64,000 nucleotides of DNA from Streptomyces ferrugineus (GTDB taxonomy: Bacteria; Actinomycetota; Actinomycetes; Streptomycetales; Streptomycetaceae). This document shows, in pieces, positions 61,546-64,000 of this stretch (positions are counted from its first letter, which is position 1; every line of letters starts with the position of its first letter). The stretch spans positions 4,650,001 through 4,714,000 of the forward strand of contig NZ_CP063373.1 of assembly GCF_015160855.1 (NCBI RefSeq), given 5' to 3'. Below the pieces are notes generated by a model. That model did no database searches. It had not been told where the DNA came from and saw nothing but the letters and a program-made list of their open reading frames with translations. The position numbers and the translations under genes were made by a program.

Positions 61546-63147
61546 GTGAGCGCCACCCTGCAAGGCCGCGACAGCACCGCGGCACCCTCTAGCCCCCCGG
61601 TCGTCCGGCACACCCGGGGGGCCCGTTTCCTGCTGCTCTTCGCCGTCTTCCTCTGCGCGGCCTGTGGCCTCGTGTACGAGCTGGCCCTGACCGCGCTGGG
61701 CAGCTATCTCATCGGCAACTCGGTGCTCCAGACCTCCGTGGTGATCTCCGTGATGGTGTGCGCCATGGGGCTCGGCTCGCTCGCCGCCAAACCCCTGCGC
61801 CGCCGCGCGGTGGGCGCGTTCGCGCTCGTGGAGGGCGTGCTGGCGCTGGTCGGCGGGCTGTCGGTGCTGGTGCTGTACGCGGCGTTCGCCTGGCTCCAGC
61901 TGTACACCCCGGCGATGATCGTGGTCGCGGTGGCCGTCGGCCTGCTGATCGGCGCCGAGATCCCGCTGCTGATGACCCTGCTCCAGCGGATCCGGCGGCA
62001 GGAGGCGGGCAGCGCGGTCGCCGACATGTTCGCCGTCGACTACATCGGAGCGCTGGTCGGCGGCCTGGGCTTCCCGCTGTGGCTCCTGCCGACGTTCGGC
62101 CAGCTGAAGGGCACGCTGGTGGTCGGCGCGGTCAACGCGGTGGCCGGTGTCATCGTGGTGGTGTTCATCTTCCGTCGGCAGATCCGGCGCTGGGTGCAGG
62201 GCGCCCTGCTGGCCGGGGTCACCGCGGTACTGGCCGTGCTCGGTACGACGTACGCGCTCGCGGACGACCTGGAGGTGACCGCGCGCCAGCAGATGTACCG
62301 GGACCCGATCGTCCACGCGGAGACGACGCCGTACCAGGAGATCGTCGTCACCCGCTCCACCGCCTTCACCGGCGAACCGGACATCCGGCTCTTCCTCAAC
62401 GGCGACCTCCAGTTCAGCTCCGTCGACGAGTACCGCTACCACGAATCCCTCGTCCACCCCGCGCTCGCGGGCCCCCGCGCCAACGTGCTGATCATGGGCG
62501 GCGGCGACGGGCTCGCCCTGCGCGAGGTGCTGCGCTACGACGACGTACGGCACGTCACCCTGGTGGAACTGGACCCGGCGATGACCCGGCTCGCGCGCGA
62601 TTTCCGGCTCCTGCGCGACCTCAACGACAAGGCGCTGGAAGACCCGAGGGTCGAGGTGGTCAACGCCGACGCCTTCAACTGGCTGCGCGGCGCCCGGCAG
62701 CGGTACGACGCGGTCGTCATCGACTTCCCCGACCCGGACACGGCGGCGCTGGCCAAGCTGTACTCGGTGGAGTTCTACCATCTGCTCGGCCAGGTCCTGA
62801 CGCCGCAGAGCAGGGTGATGGTGCAGAGCGGGTCGCCGTTCTTCGCGCCGAAGACGTACTGGTCGATCGCGAAGACGATCGAGACGGCGGGCTACTCGAC
62901 CTCCGAGTTCCAGGTCGACGTACCGAGCTTCGGCAACTGGGGTTTCGTCCTGGCCGGCCCGGGCGGCGGTACGTCCCCACCGCTGCGGCTGGCATCGGGT
63001 GCGCCGCGACTGCGCTACCTGGACGAGGCGGTCCTGAAGGCCGCCGCGGTGTTCCCCGTGGACCGCCGCCGCCAGGACGTACGGCCGAGCACGCTGATGG
63101 ACCCGGCCGTGCTGGAGTACGTGCTCGACGAGTGGGAGAACTACTGA
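61546..63147 (+). CDS. Membrane-fused polyamine aminopropyltransferase (spermidine synthase-like)
   Basis: A 533-residue protein: about seven membrane helices (residues 27-240), then a spermidine-synthase-like domain (about 255-500) with the SAM site NVLIMGGGDGLALREVL, TLVELDPAMTRLARD and VVIDFPDPDTAALAKLYS. The catalytic Asp of aminopropyltransferases is present in FPDPD. The GTG start is 10 bases after the DUF350 stop. Last gene of the DUF2617-DUF4247-DUF350 operon. It may make polyamines or a related cationic product at the membrane. Confidence 0.9.
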   Translation: MSATLQGRDSTAAPSSPPVVRHTRGARFLLLFAVFLCAACGLVYELALTALGSYLIGNSVLQTSVVISVMVCAMGLGSLAAKPLRRRAVGAFALVEGVLALVGGLSVLVLYAAFAWLQLYTPAMIVVAVAVGLLIGAEIPLLMTLLQRIRRQEAGSAVADMFAVDYIGALVGGLGFPLWLLPTFGQLKGTLVVGAVNAVAGVIVVVFIFRRQIRRWVQGALLAGVTAVLAVLGTTYALADDLEVTARQQMYRDPIVHAETTPYQEIVVTRSTAFTGEPDIRLFLNGDLQFSSVDEYRYHESLVHPALAGPRANVLIMGGGDGLALREVLRYDDVRHVTLVELDPAMTRLARDFRLLRDLNDKALEDPRVEVVNADAFNWLRGARQRYDAVVIDFPDPDTAALAKLYSVEFYHLLGQVLTPQSRVMVQSGSPFFAPKTYWSIAKTIETAGYSTSEFQVDVPSFGNWGFVLAGPGGGTSPPLRLASGAPRLRYLDEAVLKAAAVFPVDRRRQDVRPSTLMDPAVLEYVLDEWENY

Positions 63148-63205
63148 CCGCCTGCGGGCGAGATTCTTTGCGTGTGGGCAGGGACGGGCTCAGTAAGATC
63201 AGACC

Positions 63206-63643
63206 ATGAGCGTCGAGGTGCAGATCGTCCGCGAGGCGAGTGACGAGGTGGTTGGAGCACTCGCCAGTCTGCTCCCTCAGCTTTCGACGTCGGCCGGCCC
63301 CGTGGACCATGAATCGGTTGCGCGGCTGCTGAGCAGTGACGCGAACACACTGCTCCTCGCTTTCGTCGAGGGCAGCGCGGTCGGCATGCTGACCTTGATC
63401 ATGTTTCCGTTGCCGTCCGGTCTGCGAGCGCGCATCGAAGATGTCGTGGTCGATGAGGCGGTCCGGGGCCACGGCGTTGGCGCGGCCCTGACCGAGGAAG
63501 CGCTGCGACTGGCGCGGACAGCGGGTGCTCGAACCGTCGACCTCACATCTCGTCCATCCCGGCAGGCCGCGAACCGGCTGTACGAGCGCCTCGGATTCGA
63601 GGCCCGCGACTCCACGCTCTATCGCTTCGCCGTACAGGCATAA
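63206..63643 (+). CDS. GNAT acetyltransferase
   Basis: A 145-residue acetyltransferase with the acetyl-CoA loop VVDEAVRGHGVGAALTEEAL and the C-terminal ANRLYERLGFEARDSTLYRF, as in small RimI-like or histone-acetyltransferase-type enzymes. Substrate unknown. Base composition is slightly less GC-rich than its neighbours. It converges on the sigma-factor gene at the window edge. Confidence 0.85.
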   Translation: MSVEVQIVREASDEVVGALASLLPQLSTSAGPVDHESVARLLSSDANTLLLAFVEGSAVGMLTLIMFPLPSGLRARIEDVVVDEAVRGHGVGAALTEEALRLARTAGARTVDLTSRPSRQAANRLYERLGFEARDSTLYRFAVQA

Positions 63644-63689
63644 GCAGACAAACCCGATCATTTTCCGGCCCGTCGGCAACACCACGCCC

Positions 63690-64000
63690 TCAGGAGGCCG
63701 CACGTTCCTGAAGCAGCGTGCGCTCCGCGGGGTTGGTGGTCAGTTCGAGGGCGAGACGGTCCGCGGTGCGGGCCTCGTCGGGGCGGTCGAGTGCGCGCAG
63801 CAGGTCGGCGCGGGTGGCGTGGAACAGGTAGTAGTGGTCGAGCTCCGGGGCCAGGTCGTCCACCTCGACCAGGGCGGCGCGCGGGCCCCGGGTGTAGCGG
63901 AGGGCGACCGCGCGGTGGAGGCGCGTGACCGGCGACGGGGCGAGGTGCAGCAGCATGTCGTACAGCAGCACGATCTGCTCCCAGTCGGTGTCCGCCCAGC
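63690..64000 (-). CDS. ECF sigma factor C-terminal part (SigJ/ECF42-type), partial
   Basis: About 103 codons of the 3' end of a larger gene that continues beyond the window. The protein has the C-terminal helical repeat extension typical of ECF42-type factors: LLYDMLLHLAPSPVTRLHRAVALRYTRGP, then LDHYYLFHATRADLLRALDRPDEA. The sigma2/sigma4 domains are outside. These factors are often paired with a DGPF-type YCII protein gene; whether it exists here lies outside the window. Confidence 0.8.
   Translation of the reverse strand, partial: WADTDWEQIVLLYDMLLHLAPSPVTRLHRAVALRYTRGPRAALVEVDDLAPELDHYYLFHATRADLLRALDRPDEARTADRLALELTTNPAERTLLQERAAS

Overview
The window is high-GC actinomycete chromosome, almost certainly Streptomyces. 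Evidence: extreme third-position GC, many GTG starts, GTGA/ATGA stop-start overlaps, and families typical of the genus (SpoIIE phosphatases, GlxA regulators, DUF2617/DUF4247/DUF350, lamin-tail and GH46 secreted proteins). The mix of secondary metabolism, secreted enzymes, gene fragments and mobile-element scars suggests a variable, arm-like region. No tRNA, rRNA, CRISPR array or intact transposase was seen.

Region 1 (1-9.6 kb) is the right-hand end of a hybrid PKS-NRPS cluster. A KS-AT-ACP protein, entering from outside the window, is translationally coupled to a 2405-residue protein with the order aminotransferase, luciferase-like monooxygenase, C, A, PCP, C. The pairing of the two tailoring domains points to a 3-amino-2-hydroxyacyl building block, as in microginins and puwainaphycins. 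The assembly line stops at a C domain without thioesterase, and a terminator hairpin follows.

Region 2 (9.6-18.4 kb) holds a GlxA regulator, small membrane proteins, a two-gene graspetide-type RiPP locus (63-residue precursor plus ATP-grasp ligase), a lamin-tail secreted protein, a ferredoxin/NADP reductase behind a probable iron box, and a GH46 chitosanase behind a CsnR-like palindrome.

Region 3 (18.4-35.6 kb) has three SpoIIE-type phosphatases around a TPR protein, an ABC exporter with a methyltransferase, and small secreted or membrane proteins. It ends with a secreted S1 protease preceded by a CebR/LacI-like palindrome.

Region 4 (35.7-44.6 kb) is a sugar-acid catabolic locus. Its left part is a chain of five truncated genes (aldo/keto reductase, GH2, solute-binding protein, permease, GH36). 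Its right part is a tight operon for De Ley-Doudoroff galactose/galactonate catabolism: SDR, GntR regulator, galactonate dehydratase, epimerase, KDPGal aldolase, SMP-30 lactonase and PfkB kinase. The lactonase gene carries a 151-bp palindromic MITE-like insertion that keeps the reading frame open.

Region 5 (44.7-64 kb) is mostly ordinary accessory and housekeeping genes: MFS/XRE, acetyltransferases, a PfkB kinase, VOC and YCII proteins, P450, nitronate monooxygenase, a quinone reductase with a divergent XRE regulator, an ion channel with an altered filter, a PIG-L deacetylase, a DUF2617-DUF4247-DUF350-aminopropyltransferase operon, and a partial ECF sigma factor. Remnants of an acyl-AMP ligase and an IS701-type transposase lie here, as does an alpha/beta hydrolase without its catalytic Ser and His.
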